DNA of 64,000 bases, taken from Portulaca oleracea (taxonomy: Eukaryota; Streptophyta; Magnoliopsida; Caryophyllales; Portulacaceae). The notes below the pieces were generated by a model. The model had not been told where the DNA came from. It saw only the letters and a list, made by a program, of their open reading frames with translations, and ran no database searches. The first letter of the stretch is position 1; every line of letters starts with the position of its first letter. The stretch lies in contig CM055877.1 in assembly GCA_029582165.1 (NCBI GenBank), positions 21,488,355 through 21,552,354 of the forward strand, in the 5' to 3' direction. This document shows positions 1 through 11,510 of this stretch, in pieces. The position numbers and the translations under genes were made by a program.

Positions 1-573
1 ACGTAGTGTCGAGTCGACGATAGGATTGCTTATATTTCATAGGGTGGAAATTTAATTTTTATGCACAAATTATTATTTTTGCCGATTATTTCATGTTGTT
101 AAAAATAATCAATTTTACCGAATTTAAATCCTGACATCTCTCCCTTTTTTGACGACTTAGCAGATTGACCCAGCCTAAGGTCAGTCTAAGTTCTCCAGAC
201 AGAGATCCGCGAGGATCACCGGGTCCGAATCAACTTGGGCCTCCACTTTAGGTTATGAACTGCCCTGGGTCAGCCCGAACAGGGCTTAAATCAAGCCCAT
301 TGCCGCAAGATCCGCGAGGATCTCGTGAAAGTGTACTTGGTTAAACCACTGTCTAACCCAAGACACCTCACAAAGTACTTCGAGTTAGTCCACCAAACTG
401 AAATCCGCGAGGATTTCCGGATAGTGAACATACCCGAACAAACTCCGTAAGTCATCTGCTCGCCCCAAAAGAGAAAAAAAAGTCGTGAATTTAGTTCAGA
501 TAAAATCAAAATACTTTAACATGCACGAAATAATAAAAAGAGAGAATAAAAAACGGAGTCGCCAGTCAATATT
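1..573 (-). mobile_element. Internal 5' leader of Tat-like LTR element H (partial)
   Basis: No convincing coding sequence is seen here. On the minus strand this stretch follows LTR H, and rc(554-563) reads TGGCGACTCC, the start of a primer binding site like that of plant Tat/Ogre elements; the rest of the site is not conserved. Several ATCCGCGAGGAT-type motifs occur near 204, 310 and 405, the same motif that fills LTR H. The short open frames look incidental. The element runs off the left edge of the window. The family call is an inference from the partial PBS. Confidence 0.4.
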
Positions 574-2345
574 ATGAAAATTGACAAAACCAAGTAAGAA
601 CTCCTCGATCTTCGAACCTAAAAAACGGGCTCAGGGATAAAGGTACAAGTGTAGGAGGGTTGCTCCTACACCGCCCGCCGAAGCGGCCTTTACTCCATCG
701 GGTTTTTAAGAAAAACGAAGAAAACGAACAAAAAACAAAGTTGTCACAAATTTTATAAATTAATGCATGTTGAGCACGTAAATTTAACAATTCAAATAAA
801 TATTTAAAAATAATACAGCGGGCGGGGACTAATGACTACATTGTTACATATGAGTAAAAGAAAACAAAGGATTAATTACCCAAAATCCGCGAGGACCCGA
901 GACCCTGGAAACCTGAAAAAATGCAAATCCGCGAGGAACCTTGCTTTTGAAATCCGCGAGGAACCAAAGTGGAATCTGCGAGGATCTTTGCTTATAAAAT
1001 CCGCGAGAGCCAAAGTGGGATCCGCGAGGATCTTTGCTTATGAAATCCGCGAGGATCCTACTACCGGCAGAGTATTTTCGCCGATTTTGTGAATGACTTT
1101 GATGAACCTATACCCCACCAAAATCCGCCAGGAACTCTTCACCGACCCTCCCTTTTATAGCCTGTCGCCTGGGAGTTGCGAGCAGTTACAACAAGCTCCC
1201 CCCTTTCCTTAAGATCCGCGGTGACCTCCTTAGTGGGGAGAGACAGTTTTTGACTAAGGTAAACTGTCAGTTTCTGACTGAATCCGCGAAGACTCGAAAT
1301 GGGGGCAACTTGACCGGATCCGCGAAGACTTGCATCAGGCACAATTTCGACTGAATCCGCGAGGATTTGTTGTAGCCTAGTCAGTGGGTCCGCTAGGATT
1401 TGCTCCTGGGCCTAGTTAATGGATCCACCAGGATCATGCTCTGGACAAAAAATGAGGCTCTGCAGAAATTTTTCGTTTGAGCCAAAAAAACTAAATCTGT
1501 GAGGATTTGTTTGTCTGGGCCAAAAAATGGATCCGTGAAGATTTTCCATTCGGGCCGAAAAAATGCAGAAATCCGCGAGAATTTGTCTGGGCCGAAAAAT
1601 GCAGAAATCCGCGAAAATTTGTCCGGGTCGAAAAAATGCAGAAACCCGCGAGAATTTGTCTGAGCCCAAAATTACAGAAATCCGCGAGAATTTGTCCCGA
1701 CCGGAAAAATGTAGAAATCTGCGAGAATTTGTCCGAGCCCAAAAATGCAGAAATCCGCGAGAATTTGTCCGGGCCGAAAAAATGCAGAAATCCGCGAGAA
1801 TTTGTTTGAGCCCAAAATGCAGAAATTCGCGAGGAGTTCTCCAGAGTGGCCTGCAAAATCTGCGCAGTCTTCCTTGGCTGGCCTCGCAAATCCGCCTGGA
1901 TTTTTCCTGTGTTGGCCTGACAAATCCACGAGGATTTTCCTAGACTGGGACTGACAAATCCGCGAGATTCTGCTGGGCTTGGACAGACAAATCCGTGAGA
2001 TTAGTATGAAAATCTCTGAAAAATCCACGGGGATTCTTGAGTTGACTTTGACTTGACCAAGAGTTGACTTTGACCAAAAGTTGAGCATGATAGTTGACTT
2101 TGACTTGGCTTGATCAAGAGTTGACTTTGACCCGGGTACGAGATCCGCGAGGCACCTGAGTATGGAATCCACAAGGGACCCGAGTGTAGGATGGGCGAGA
2201 ACCTCAAGTACTGGACCTGCGAGGGAGCATCTTGGGCATGATTCATTTGGATCCACGGGGTGCCTATATAGTCCAAAGTTCACGAGGACTCTAACAAGCC
2301 CGAAATCCTCGAGGTGCTTGTTGGGTACTATTTTAGGTGTCTACA
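574..2345 (-). mobile_element. LTR of Tat-like element H
   Basis: Read on minus, the block starts TGTAGACACC (rc of 2336-2345) and ends in CA near 574, next to the PBS-like site. A minus-strand TATA box (TATAAAAGG, rc near 1150) has dozens of ATCCGCGAGGAT variants upstream of it (about 1220-2300) and some downstream. It also holds TTGACTTTGACC-rich sequence (2040-2130). No partner LTR is in the window, so the ends are inferred from terminal dinucleotides only. Confidence 0.4.
1568..1830. repeat. Tandem repeat, ~36-bp unit, about 7 copies
   Basis: Each unit begins AAATCCGCGAGAATTTGTC, continues with a variable GGGCCGAAAA block and ends ATGCAG. Starts lie near 1568, 1604, 1641, 1677, 1714, 1750 and 1787. 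Because the period is close to 36, a multiple of three, frames stay open on both strands and give false repetitive ORFs. Each unit contains the AATCCGCGAG half of the larger palindrome-like motif of LTR H. Confidence 0.85.
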
Positions 2346-3145
2346 CATACATATTCAAAGTATAAATTAAATACATTCAAAGTAAATTAACAAACTTGTT
2401 CAATCCAACAAAATTCAATCCATAAATGCAACTAATAAGGGTTTATCTCTCAAACTAAAACAAACTACTCACTACTCATGTTCAAAACACAAATCATATC
2501 AAAATCTATTCTAGAAAGCATGGAAACTATGAGAATGAGAAATCTACCAAGTTGGAATTCAATCCTTGTTTGAATGTCAATCCGCGGGGACTTTTGCTCC
2601 TCCACTTCTCTCCAACTCTTGAGAACCGATCTTCCAAAACTCAACCAATCTCTCTATCTTCACTAGGATGACATGCAATTATATAGCAATTAAAAGCAAT
2701 TGAAATGACATTTTTGCATTAAACAGAGCCAACACGGGTGATTCCAGGACAACACGAACCGTGCTGCTTTCAACACGGGTCGTGTTGTAGTGACACGGAC
2801 CGTGTTGCTTACTGGAGATGAATTCTGCACTTTCTGGACGCTTAAACGACCCGTTTTGCTCCAAATGGCACCCGTGTTGGGTTCTGACAACCTCCTTATA
2901 TTGTTTTGGGCCTTAGCTTGGGCCAAGGGTGGATCTCTTCTCCAATTGTGATCCTCTTGGACTCCACATACTTGATTTTGAGCTTGATATGAACCAAATT
3001 GCTCCAAATTCCTACAAAACTATATTAAACTGCAACCAAGCATAAAATAGAGAATTCGAGTACAAAAATAATACATTCATATCAATAATCACTCAAATTA
3101 ACTCTAAATAACCCAAGATCACATATATATAAAATACACTTATCA
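2346..3145 (-). mobile_element. LTR-like fragment G
   Basis: On minus the block starts TGATAAGTG (rc of 3137-3145), like the Athila-type LTRs of element B (TGATAAGTCG). It has a TATA-like site (TATATAA on minus, near 2675) and, upstream of that, several ACACGGACCGTGT-type palindromes (2726-2880; a 13-bp example at 2793-2805). No coding region, PBS or partner LTR is visible. It abuts LTR H on one side and truncated copia copy X1 on the other without a clear target duplication, so its left end is uncertain. Confidence 0.4.
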
Positions 3146-3253
3146 GCTCATCCATAGAAGATCGATATCTTTGTGGCTCACGAAGTTGTTTACTTGACCT
3201 TGCTTGGAGTAATGTTCATGGCACCTCTTCCTCAACTTTTTGAGGAACTTTTA

Positions 3254-3520
3254 CTACCTCAACCTCGGTCTTAATTTCCCGACCAATAGGAAAACTTGAA
3301 CTAGGATCAAGTAGGGGAGTTTTAGGTGATGATTATAGTGTTTTGTGTCTCTTGAACTCTTCGGTAAGTTCAAAAATCTCCCACTATTTCTTTTAGAGAA
3401 TAACATATTCTCTAAGAAGAAAGCATTTTGAGACACAAACACTTTCCTCTGCAACAGTTTGTAGAAGTAATACCCCTTTCTTTCAGAAAACGGTTCAGGA
3501 AACTCTCTTCTCCGAATCAT
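3254..3520 (-). pseudogene. Copia integrase C-terminal remnant (X1)
   Basis: An 88-codon minus-strand stretch contains KGYYFYKLLQRKVFVSQNA, matching the copia integrase C-terminal signature GYYFY-(P/K)-x-x-x-KVFVS-x-x-A-x-F. The motif FFLENMLF follows. This segment lies between the integrase core and the RT in copia polyproteins. The surrounding frame is interrupted and no complete integrase or RT can be read. The same segment of X2 is at 25847-26119. It is a non-functional relic. Confidence 0.7.
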
Positions 3521-6500
3521 ATATGGTGTGTCTTCTTTAGTGCTTAAGATAATCTATGTTCAGTAATTAGAGCTATGGTTAATTGCGTGTATCCCCAAAA
3601 AAGGTAACCGACAATGTTTATTCAACTATCATTGATCGCACCATATCTAATAAGGTGTGATTCCTTCTCTTAGATATGTCATTGAGATGTCGTATTCCTA
3701 GAGGAAAGAGTTATGAAACAATTCCACATTCTCTGGAATGGTCAATGAAATCATGGCTTAAATACTAACCTCCTCAACCTTATTGAAGGGTTTTGATTTT
3801 GTTTCCATGTTAGTTTTGTACTTCACTTTGAAATTCTTTGAACGTTTCAAAGGATTTGGACTTGTGGCGTATTAAGTAGATATATCCAAATCTACTAAAA
3901 TTATCACTGAAAGTTATGAAAAGTACAATAAACCTTCTTCTAGCATTAGTGCTCATAGGCCCACGTACATCAATATGTTTGCATCCTAATAGGTCATTAG
4001 CTTGTTCACCAATTTCAATAGGAGGTGATTTTAGTCATCTTGCCCATCATGCATGCTTTACAAACATTGAACTTTTCAAAGTTTAGGTTTTCCAAAATCC
4101 TACACTATGCAGTTTCTGAATGCATTTATGATTAATATGACTTAAGCTTATAGGGCCTGAGTTATGTTTCATTTGAGTAATTTGTTCAAACTCTTGACTC
4201 AACCATTAACATCCTTTCGATCGTATCTAGGTGGTCTCATTGCTTCGCCAAGACTACTTTATTTTGGAAATCTTCAAACTATTTTATCATTCCAGCTTCA
4301 GATGAATCTCATACACATGAATCACGATGTGTTATTTCGTTCATCTTTGAAGATTTGAAGTAATTCATCCCATATACTTGTGCTCAATCGGACTACATAC
4401 ATCCATATGTATGAGTGTTTGTTTGCACATTTACCCTTTCTTGTAAAATGTACAATCATGCTTTGTAGACATCACATGTTTCAAAGTTTTATTATTCAAA
4501 AGTCTATCACAGTGATGCTTCCGAATGCGCTCTGATTTGCATGACTTAATATATAATTACAAGGTTCATGTTTAAATATGAGTTATTCCTTTTAAACCTT
4601 TTGGTTTCGATGTGTTGGGTGTGTTTATCCGAAATCCTCTCTCTCTAATTTGAGATGGAAATATAATTTCTACTTATAATGAGAACATAGGGAATCACCT
4701 ATAAATTTTCGTTATAAGTCTTGAGGAAACGAATAAACAACTAACTCTTCATGAGAAGCTTAAACTAATTGCATGTTCCCTTTTGTAGGCTGACTCTCAT
4801 CCTTCAAAGCACGTCTACTTTGCAGTAGATCCTGCACGTTTGCATAAATATGAGTTTCACAGACGGTATCTAATACTCTATGTGGGTTTAATAAGGGTAG
4901 TGAATATCATATACACACTGGTCTAGAAATGAAATCATATTACTGCATTTCAAGTCTTCGTTATAGTTTGGACATTCACGCTTTCAGTGTCATACATGAT
5001 ATGGTTGTTAACTGGTTGCTATCATTGGTTGGGTATGTACAACTGTTTGTCCTTACTCTTCCTTTGACTTCTTATCTTTGGTAGTAGATTTCCTAAATCT
5101 TATTTCCCCTATTACTAAAAGACTAATCTTTGGTCGACAACCTTTTGGCTAAAGGGGGAATCCGAGGTTTCTCATGTTTTAAAATAATCAAATTATTTCA
5201 GAACATGAGCGTCATCAATTGGCCTTTTCTAGCTTAACCGAGACATCTGGTTATTGGTTCCATATTTATCAACTCTAACTAGTTCGATGAACTTGGTTTT
5301 CAGGTGGTAATATTGAAATCCTTCTTCTAATCTTCAAACATTTTGAAGTTAAAGTCGCATGAATAATATGACATTACATGTATTCATTTGGCTTGATTGA
5401 CCCATTAATATTGATGCCTCGCTCAATGTTATATCAAAGACATGTTCCTTTTAATCGCCTCCAAGACAATCTTGTGATGACGATGTCAATTAAGGAATCA
5501 GTGTAATTGTTTTTCTGTTTCTCAAGGAGAGAACAATATTTTATTAATGGTTGATGTTTGAGTGAAAAGACATAATTAATTCAACGAGACAAATTGGTTC
5601 ATTTTTGTTATTATTCATCAAAAGAAATTAAACTAATTTAAATTCAAATGAAAACATTTTGTCAACTCTCATTTTGTGTTTTAATTAACCAAGACCCACA
5701 AGACTCATTGGTTCAAGTGGACTTTAGCCCAACAAAACTCGAGCCCATGTCACCTTTGGTGGATCATCTTATGATCGATCTTTCAAAATGACTCTTCGCA
5801 AGAAATCTGTAACGAATACAATATTTCTCTTCCTCTGCTCTTAGCCCGAAACTGTTTTGCTTGCTAATTTGAATTAACCTAACTCCCACCCTACTTATTA
5901 ATGACGAACAAATAATTCACTTTGGCTTTCTTTATTTTTCCGTCTAAGTGGTGTTTCGATAGGTTGATCAATAATTCAAATTTGAGAGTAGGTTTTTATC
6001 CTAAGCATGCAATTCTAGGTGAACACTTTCGAAAAGCATAAAAGGGATAATAATAAAACAACATGCTATAACAAATTAAAGCAACAAATAAAACCTTAAC
6101 TTAATCAAACTAATATAACTAAGCCTTGACAGTCTTCAAGAATTTATTCTTGTATTTTACAACTTCCTCGGATACAGCTACCACTCGGATCAACACCTCC
6201 ATCGTTGTTGGGCTCCCACTCGACTTGATGTATCCAAGTACAACAAATTACAAAGTGGACCTCTCCAAAGAAGCCTTACATGAATTAAAATAAACTCAAC
6301 TGAAATTTAAATTTAAATAATCCAATGACGGCACGCAGACCGTATTTTACCGAACCCGGTATGCAGACCGATAAAACCGACTATTATGGTCATACTAGAA
6401 GCACATGCATACAAACAATATTACAATAATTATATCATATATAAGAACAAATTGTAAAGACATATTTAATTGCAATATAACATATATAAGAAAACAAATA

Positions 6501-7688
6501 CTCAATAAAGGTTTCCTAAACAGTTTGCATGAATGACAGAATAAACGAAATTCCAAATTTTATCTTAGTTATCTAAACAGATTTAAGATTTTATAAAAAA
6601 AACTTTACACACGAGTTACTCAGTTTTCCTAAAATCAAGATACCTAAAAAGATACTATATCTTTTAAAAAAATATTGCAAGTTTTCCAAACTTCACAAAT
6701 TATTATTAAAATTTATGCATAAAAACTGATTTAGTAATGATAGGATTCTATAATTAATTTCTAAAATTAATTTTAAACCCTAAAAGAGCAAGAAATTATC
6801 ATCACTGTTGGCAACACGGTCCATGTTGCTTTCCAGTGACGGTTATTTCGTGCATGAAAAACCTAAATAAAATACCAAAAACTTACCAAACTTAAAAGTC
6901 CCAAAAAACGTTTTTCTAAAAACCTACTATGAAATTTTCCAGAATTTTATCAACTTTCATAAACTTGTAAAATTTTAGGGAATTAAACATTTTTAATTCT
7001 CCGTTTAATAAGAAAATAAAAGAGAATCATCTGATAAGTTCAAAAATCAAATTTTACAATTTTTCCATATAGTAGGGTCATTCAATATGTTACTGTAAAA
7101 ATTTCAGATTTTTATCAAATTTTGAAAATTAGAATAAAAATAAGTACTGTAAATGATTATACTCCACTACAAATCTAAAAATTAAAGGAAAAGTATTTAA
7201 TGATTTCAAAAATTCACGAAACTTTTATCCCTGATATTATGGTTACTCACTAATCCACTTTAAAATTTTCAGAAGTTTTACAAATTTCTATAAATTCATA
7301 AAATTCAGAGAAGTAACCGAATTTATTTCTCGTTATATCTGAAAAACTCAATTAAAAATCTATTTTAATTCAAAAAAATCTTCAAATATTATGGCGAGTC
7401 TAAAACACTTCCAGACACCTCCAGTAATTGTCTTGGAATTTTTCGAATTCATTTGATATTTTATTTTGATTATTCATTAAATTTACTGTAAATAATATAA
7501 ATCAGAAAATAATTCTACCAAATCATATTTTGTGAATTAGACTTATTTCATGTATTGCCTATTGTTTAACAATATTAAACATGATTGTTTCTAAGACAAT
7601 CCAAATTATACCAAGTTCGTGCTAATTTTAACAATTAAACAAGCATAAACTGATTAATTAAAGGCAATGAGAAAGAATGGATAATTGG

Positions 7689-8004
7689 ATTCTAATAATC
7701 CCTACTTTCACCAATTGGACAATGGTGGACCGTACTTTCACTTTGTAATCTGGTGGACAAAAAAGAAACAAATTGGATTTGAGTGGGACGCTGGCGAATT
7801 GAGTGGCGGTGACTCGGTGGTTTGTTGACATGGCACGTTGGGCATGAGTTTGACCGGTTTGACTTTTATTTTTTTTCCATGTCACACATAAAACAAATTC
7901 CCAAATATTTCTCTTTATTTTTTTCATCCAACTTTGAATAAAATTTACCACCCCCTTTTTTCCCATTCTCTCTCTCTTCTTCTTCTTCTTCTTCTTCTTC
8001 TTCT

Positions 8005-8041
<37 letters not shown>

Positions 8042-8120
8042 AAAAAACAGAGCAAACTCAGTCCTCAAACTTTTCAATCTCACCAATGACTTGGGTCACA
8101 AATGCTCTCTAGTTCTTTCA
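7689..8120 (+). repeat. Left terminal inverted repeat of Pack-TIR element
   Basis: This is the inverse complement of 8514-8942. It contains a (TTC)n/(TC)n microsatellite at about 7976-8038; the right arm has (GA)n in its place. The inner end is CTAGTTCTTTCA. Open frames inside are products of the microsatellite. Confidence 0.85.
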
Positions 8121-8127
8121 CAGTGGA

Positions 8128-8490
8128 AGGTTGTCGAAGCAAGAAATAGACATGATGGTGGAGGAGGATGAGATATTAAAGGCCGATGATATGAAGCACA
8201 GGGAGGCATCTAGAACAGAGAACATCTTGGAGAATTATGTTCACTTCGTGGGTGGTGTTTTGGCAGGTTGCGAGAAGCTTAGTCTTAGTGACAAATGGAA
8301 GATGAGGAATGCAATTGAGAAGACAATTCAATGGCTTGAGTGGAATTATCAACTTGCTGAAGCCTCCAAGTTTGAGGGGAAGATCGAAGAGCTCAAGAGC
8401 ATCTGTGAGCCTATAATGGCCAAGATAAACCAACAGCAGGATGAGGCTGGTGACTCGAGCACCTACCCTAAGATTGAAATCGTAGACTAA
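8128..8490 (+). pseudogene. Captured HSP70 C-terminal fragment
   Basis: The frame reads RLSKQEIDMMVEEDE, then LENY, IQWLEWN, AEASKFEGKIEELKSIC and EPIMAKI, and ends KIEIVD-stop. This is the C-terminal lid domain of a cytosolic Hsp70 chaperone (about the last 120 of some 650 residues), where the usual ending is EEVD. The ATPase and most of the substrate-binding domain are absent. No ATG lies at the 5' junction; the first in-frame Met is at 8152. The fragment is uninterrupted but diverged (WN and EIVD replace the usual GN and EEVD). It sits exactly between two long inverted repeats, so it is best read as a gene piece captured by a transposon. Whether it is transcribed cannot be seen. Confidence 0.85.
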
Positions 8491-8513
8491 CTTTATCTTT
8501 CTTGGTTGCAAGT

Positions 8514-8592
8514 TGAAAGAACTAGAGAGCATTTGTGACCCAAGCCATTGGTGAGATTGAAAAGTTTGAGGAGTGGGTTTGCTCTGTTTTTT

Positions 8593-8634
<42 letters not shown>

Positions 8635-8942
8635 TATTGGAAAGGGACAAAAGAAGAGAGAGAGAATGGAAAAAAAGGTGGTGGTAAATTTTATTCCAAG
8701 TTGGACTAAAAAAAATAAAGAAAAATATTTGGGAATGTGTTTTATGTGTGACATGGCAAAAAAAATAAAAGTCAAACCGGTCAAACTCATGCCCAACGTT
8801 CCATGTCAGCAAACCACCGAGTCACCGTCACACAACTCGCCGGCGTCCCACTCAAATCCATTTTTTTTTTTGGTCCACCAGAATACAAAGTGAAAGTACG
8901 GTCCACCATTGTCAAATTGGTGAAAGTAGGGATTATTAGAAT
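8514..8942 (-). repeat. Right terminal inverted repeat of Pack-TIR element
   Basis: This pairs with 7689-8120. It contains (GA)n at about 8597-8632. Outer end, read inward on minus: ATTCTAATAATCCCTAC. Confidence 0.85.
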
Positions 8943-9018
8943 AAATATTTCAAGATTTACTATTTTGAGCAACAAAAACTAAAACTTTCATAAAGTTATA
9001 AAATTTGGGCATTAAATC

Positions 9019-9636
9019 TGTTGGGTGTGGAGACTAAATGGGAGAAGGAAGGAGGAAGAAGGGAGGAATAAGGAGAAGTAGCAAGGTGGAAGAAGAGGAT
9101 TTGAGGGAGGCGCCACCAGTGTGGCCTAGGCGCTACGTGATAGCAAGACGCAGCGCCTCTTCCAAAGAGTGCAAGTTGATACCACAAAGACCACTCCTAT
9201 AGTTGCCAACTCGTGGAGATTTTCGGGAATCTCCTTGAATACCAATGAGATCTTTTTTGTTTCCTATTATACTATTGTTTCCTTTTTTTTCTACGGGAGT
9301 TTCCTTTTTGTTGGAGATTTCCATATTTTTAGGTTACTGCCATATTGTAACCTAGGTTTTCCCTTGTACCCCTAGTATATATTGAGGTTAGGTTCTCCTT
9401 ATTATGTATCCCAGAATATCCCAGAGTGTATTCTAGAGAGAATTGGGATCAAATGAGATAGAGAGAAACACAACCATTGTATTGTAATCCTCATATTACT
9501 AGTGCATCGATTCCGTGGTTTTTTTTCCCGCTTTTGGTTTTTTCCACGTGAAACCTCTGGTGTCAAATTTCTTATTTCTTTTCGGCTCTTATCTTTTCAT
9601 TGTTTGTGGTTGCTTGAGTGCTCTTCGATCCTAACA
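9019..9636 (+). repeat. 5' LTR of copia element T
   Basis: It starts TGTTGGGTGTGG and ends CCTAACA, directly before the PBS. A TATA box (TATATAT) lies at 9376-9382. Near 9115-9165 are GGCGCT/AGCGCC motifs, which are far more numerous in the 3' LTR. Confidence 0.85.
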
Positions 9637-9638
9637 AC

Positions 9639-9652
9639 TAGTATTAGAGTCT
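9639..9652 (+). other. Primer binding site (initiator tRNA-Met type)
   Basis: AGTATTAGAGTC is a mutated form of the common copia PBS TGGTATCAGAGC. It begins three bases after the LTR. Confidence 0.8.
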
Positions 9653-9686
9653 GCAGGGTTGGTGAAAGAGAACTCGCTTTCAAATA

Positions 9687-10277
9687 ATGGTGGGAGATAT
9701 GTATGAAATCGAGAAATTTGACGGATCTAACTTCACCTACTAGAAGTTGCAGATTAAGGATCTGCTGTACTCAAAGTCACTGCATGTACCACTGTTGGAG
9801 ACGAAGCCAGATAAAATGGAGCAGGCTGCGTACGATCTACTGGATCGACAAGCGATGTCCTTGATCAAGATGTCATTGGCTCGGAACGTCAGGTTTAACG
9901 TCATGGAGAAAAAGACAACGAATGAATTGCTGAAGGCACTAGAGGAGATGAATGAGAAGCCCAGCGCAGCAAATCTGGTATATTTGTTCTGCAAATTAAC
10001 CAGCTGTAAGATGGCTGAGGATGGTGATGTGGCTGCTCATATTAATGAGATTACTAAGATTTTATCACAACTTGCTTCAGTAAAAATGACTTTTGCTAAG
10101 AATGTTAAAGCTTGTATATTGTTGTCTTTTATGCTTGATTTTCGGGAAACTCTTGTAACTACTGTTAGTAGTACTAAGAGTACAAACGAGATGAAATTTG
10201 ATGAGGTCAAGTCTGTGCTGCTTAATGGGGGCCTTCGTAGGAAGAATTTTGGTGGGAATCTTCGGGAAGTGCTTTAA
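9687..10277 (+). pseudogene. Copia gag (UBN2/Tnt1-type), broken
   Basis: The ATG at 9687 starts MVGDMYEIEKFDGSNFTY, the typical start of copia gag. A TAG at 9741 replaces the Trp codon usual at this place, and the frame resumes with KLQIKDLLYSKSLH, LLDRQAMSLIKMSLA, NEKPSAANLVYLF and VAAHINEI. Gag forms the virus-like particle and binds the element RNA. The frame closes at 10275 and the zinc-knuckle region continues in another frame at 10340, so a frameshift lies near 10265. Confidence 0.85.
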
Positions 10278-10339
10278 GTTTCAGGGATAGGAAGAACAAT
10301 AGGAATTCGAATAATTCCAGGGGAGGCAAGCCTAGGGAC

Positions 10340-11050
10340 ATGAGCAATGTTGTGTGTTATGGTTGTGGTGATACATGTTACTTTAAGAGGGATTGCCCTA
10401 AACTTAGGAAGGGGAAGGGTACTGATGAAAGGGACTCTATGAACTCTGCCGAAGACCTTTGTAAAGCCCTAATTTTGAGTGTGCCCAGTCTTGAAGAGTC
10501 ATGGATAGTTGACTCTGATGCATCCTTTCATGTTTCCTTCGATAGGGAGTTATTTCATAATTTTAGGAGTGAGAACTTTCGCATGGTGTATCTTGCTAAT
10601 GACAAGTGTTATGAGATAACATGTAAAGGTGACGTGACAATTAAGACTGCTAATGGTGGTCTTTGGAAGTTGGAGGATGTGACGTATATTCCTGGAATTA
10701 AGAAGAATTTAATTTCAGTGAATCAACTCAATGAGATAGGATACAATGTAGGCTTCGAGAATGGGATGTGGAAGATCATGAAGGGTGCTATGGTAGTGAC
10801 GAAGAGATTGAGGTCCCGTACTTTGTACTCCACCAGGGATAGGACTAACATGATTTCTAATGCTTCTTGTTCTAGCTTATGGCATTCCATGAATGAGAAG
10901 AGGGTCAGTTTCACCGAAATTGACATGGAACCTGAGGAGGCACGAAGTGACTCAGGTGACAAGAAGCTAGTGGGAGCTGAGGCGGTCAAGGTTTCTGTTA
11001 GGCTTGGTGTGCCTAGGGAAGAAATAGAGGAACCACAGGAAGCTTCATAG
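10340..11050 (+). pseudogene. Copia gag knuckle, protease and GAG-pre-integrase remnant
   Basis: The knuckle CYGCGDTCYFKRDC fits CX2CX4HX4C except that His is replaced by Tyr. The protease core reads WIVDSDASFHVS where copia proteases have VDSGAS, so the catalytic triad Gly is Asp. YIPGIKKNLISVNQL and a SSLWHS stub (GAG-pre-integrase) follow. After that the frame jumps to an acidic linker (DMEPEEARSDSGD), which in intact elements lies between integrase and RT. The whole integrase is therefore deleted. The frame stops with TAG at 11048. Confidence 0.8.
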
Positions 11051-11051
11051 G

Positions 11052-11330
11052 TTGCAGATCAAGTTGCTGAAAAAACGCGAACCACAGGATCTAGGTGAAA
11101 GCTTCAGCGCACCATCCACTGCGAGAAGATCCATGAGAGCTACTAGAGATGCTGGTGAGCCAGAGTGTAATACTAAGGTTGTGCAGGCGGAGGCTCGGTT
11201 CAAGTGGGAGCACGCAATGGTCGATGAAATTGCGTCACTTGAGAAAAACAAAACCTAGAAGCCGGTCAGGTTGTCTGCAGGGAAGAAAGCCTTGAAGAAT
11301 GGGTCTACAGGATCAAGGACAAGTTAGTGG
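11052..11330 (+). pseudogene. Copia reverse transcriptase N-terminus, fragment
   Basis: It reads HAMVDEIASLEKNKT-stop-KPVRLSAGKKALKN, which matches the very start of copia RT (A-M-x-x-E-x-x-S-L-x-K-N-x-T-W). The usual Trp is a TAG stop. The palm with its YVDD motif is missing; sequence goes on after about 100 bases to the PPT and 3' LTR. Confidence 0.7.
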
Positions 11331-11510
11331 ATGTTGGGAAATTGAGGCCTAGTGCGGTCTCAGGAGGCCTCTCGGACTGATGAAAAGGTCGGTCGATGCA
11401 CTAGGGGAACATATGGAAAAAGTTGAGGCTGGTTAAGGTTTGGTCTCCAAGTGGGTGATTATTGGGTGTGGAGACCAAATGGGAGAAGGAGGAAGAAGGA
11501 GAAGTAAAAA

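Larger units (their letters stand above)
7689..8942. mobile_element. Long-TIR DNA element (Pack-type) with HSP70 fragment
   Basis: Two inverted arms of about 430 bp (7689-8120 and 8514-8942) flank a 393-bp centre that holds the tail of an HSP70 gene. Both ends start ATTCTAATAATCCC when read inward. The arms are close to identical apart from microsatellites and small indels. There is no transposase. Long TIRs plus a captured host exon fit a Pack-MULE-like, non-autonomous element. The empty site is seen in X2 near 28915, which has no insert. I could not identify a 9-11 bp TSD, so the superfamily is an inference. Confidence 0.7.
3146..9018 (-). mobile_element. Copia internal copy X1, decayed and truncated
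   Basis: This minus-strand Ty1/copia internal region aligns along its length with X2 (25625-29040). It starts abruptly at 3146 at the point matching 25625, so the pol 3' end and the 3' LTR are missing. Frames are heavily broken; only the integrase C-terminus is readable. About 4625-5850 is present here but absent from X2. At 6806-6832 the leader has CAACACGGTCC-type motifs like those of the X LTRs. X1 was later hit by the Pack-TIR element and by copia element T. Its PBS stub reappears at 22767-22794. Confidence 0.75.

Noticed and set aside
832..1092. 86-codon plus-strand ORF with KSARA/EIREDP repeats
   Set aside because: It is a translation of the ATCCGCGAGGAT repeats inside LTR H.
1560..1830. 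Regularly spaced repeats resembling a CRISPR array
   Set aside because: Spacers are as conserved as repeats, units are directly tandem, and the context is a plant LTR.
1412..1954. Overlapping ORFs on both strands with repeated peptides (FLHFFGPDKFSR and similar)
   Set aside because: They come from the ~36-bp tandem repeat, whose length keeps all frames open. No family is recognisable and both strands are equally open.
7658..8086. Minus-strand ORF with Glu-Arg and Lys runs
   Set aside because: It reads through the (TC)n/(TTC)n microsatellite of the left TIR. The same holds for ORFs at 8573-8893 and 8591-8812.
8176..8796. 206-codon minus-strand ORF opposite the HSP70 fragment
   Set aside because: It is a shadow of the open HSP70 frame plus the TIR. 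No recognisable domain.
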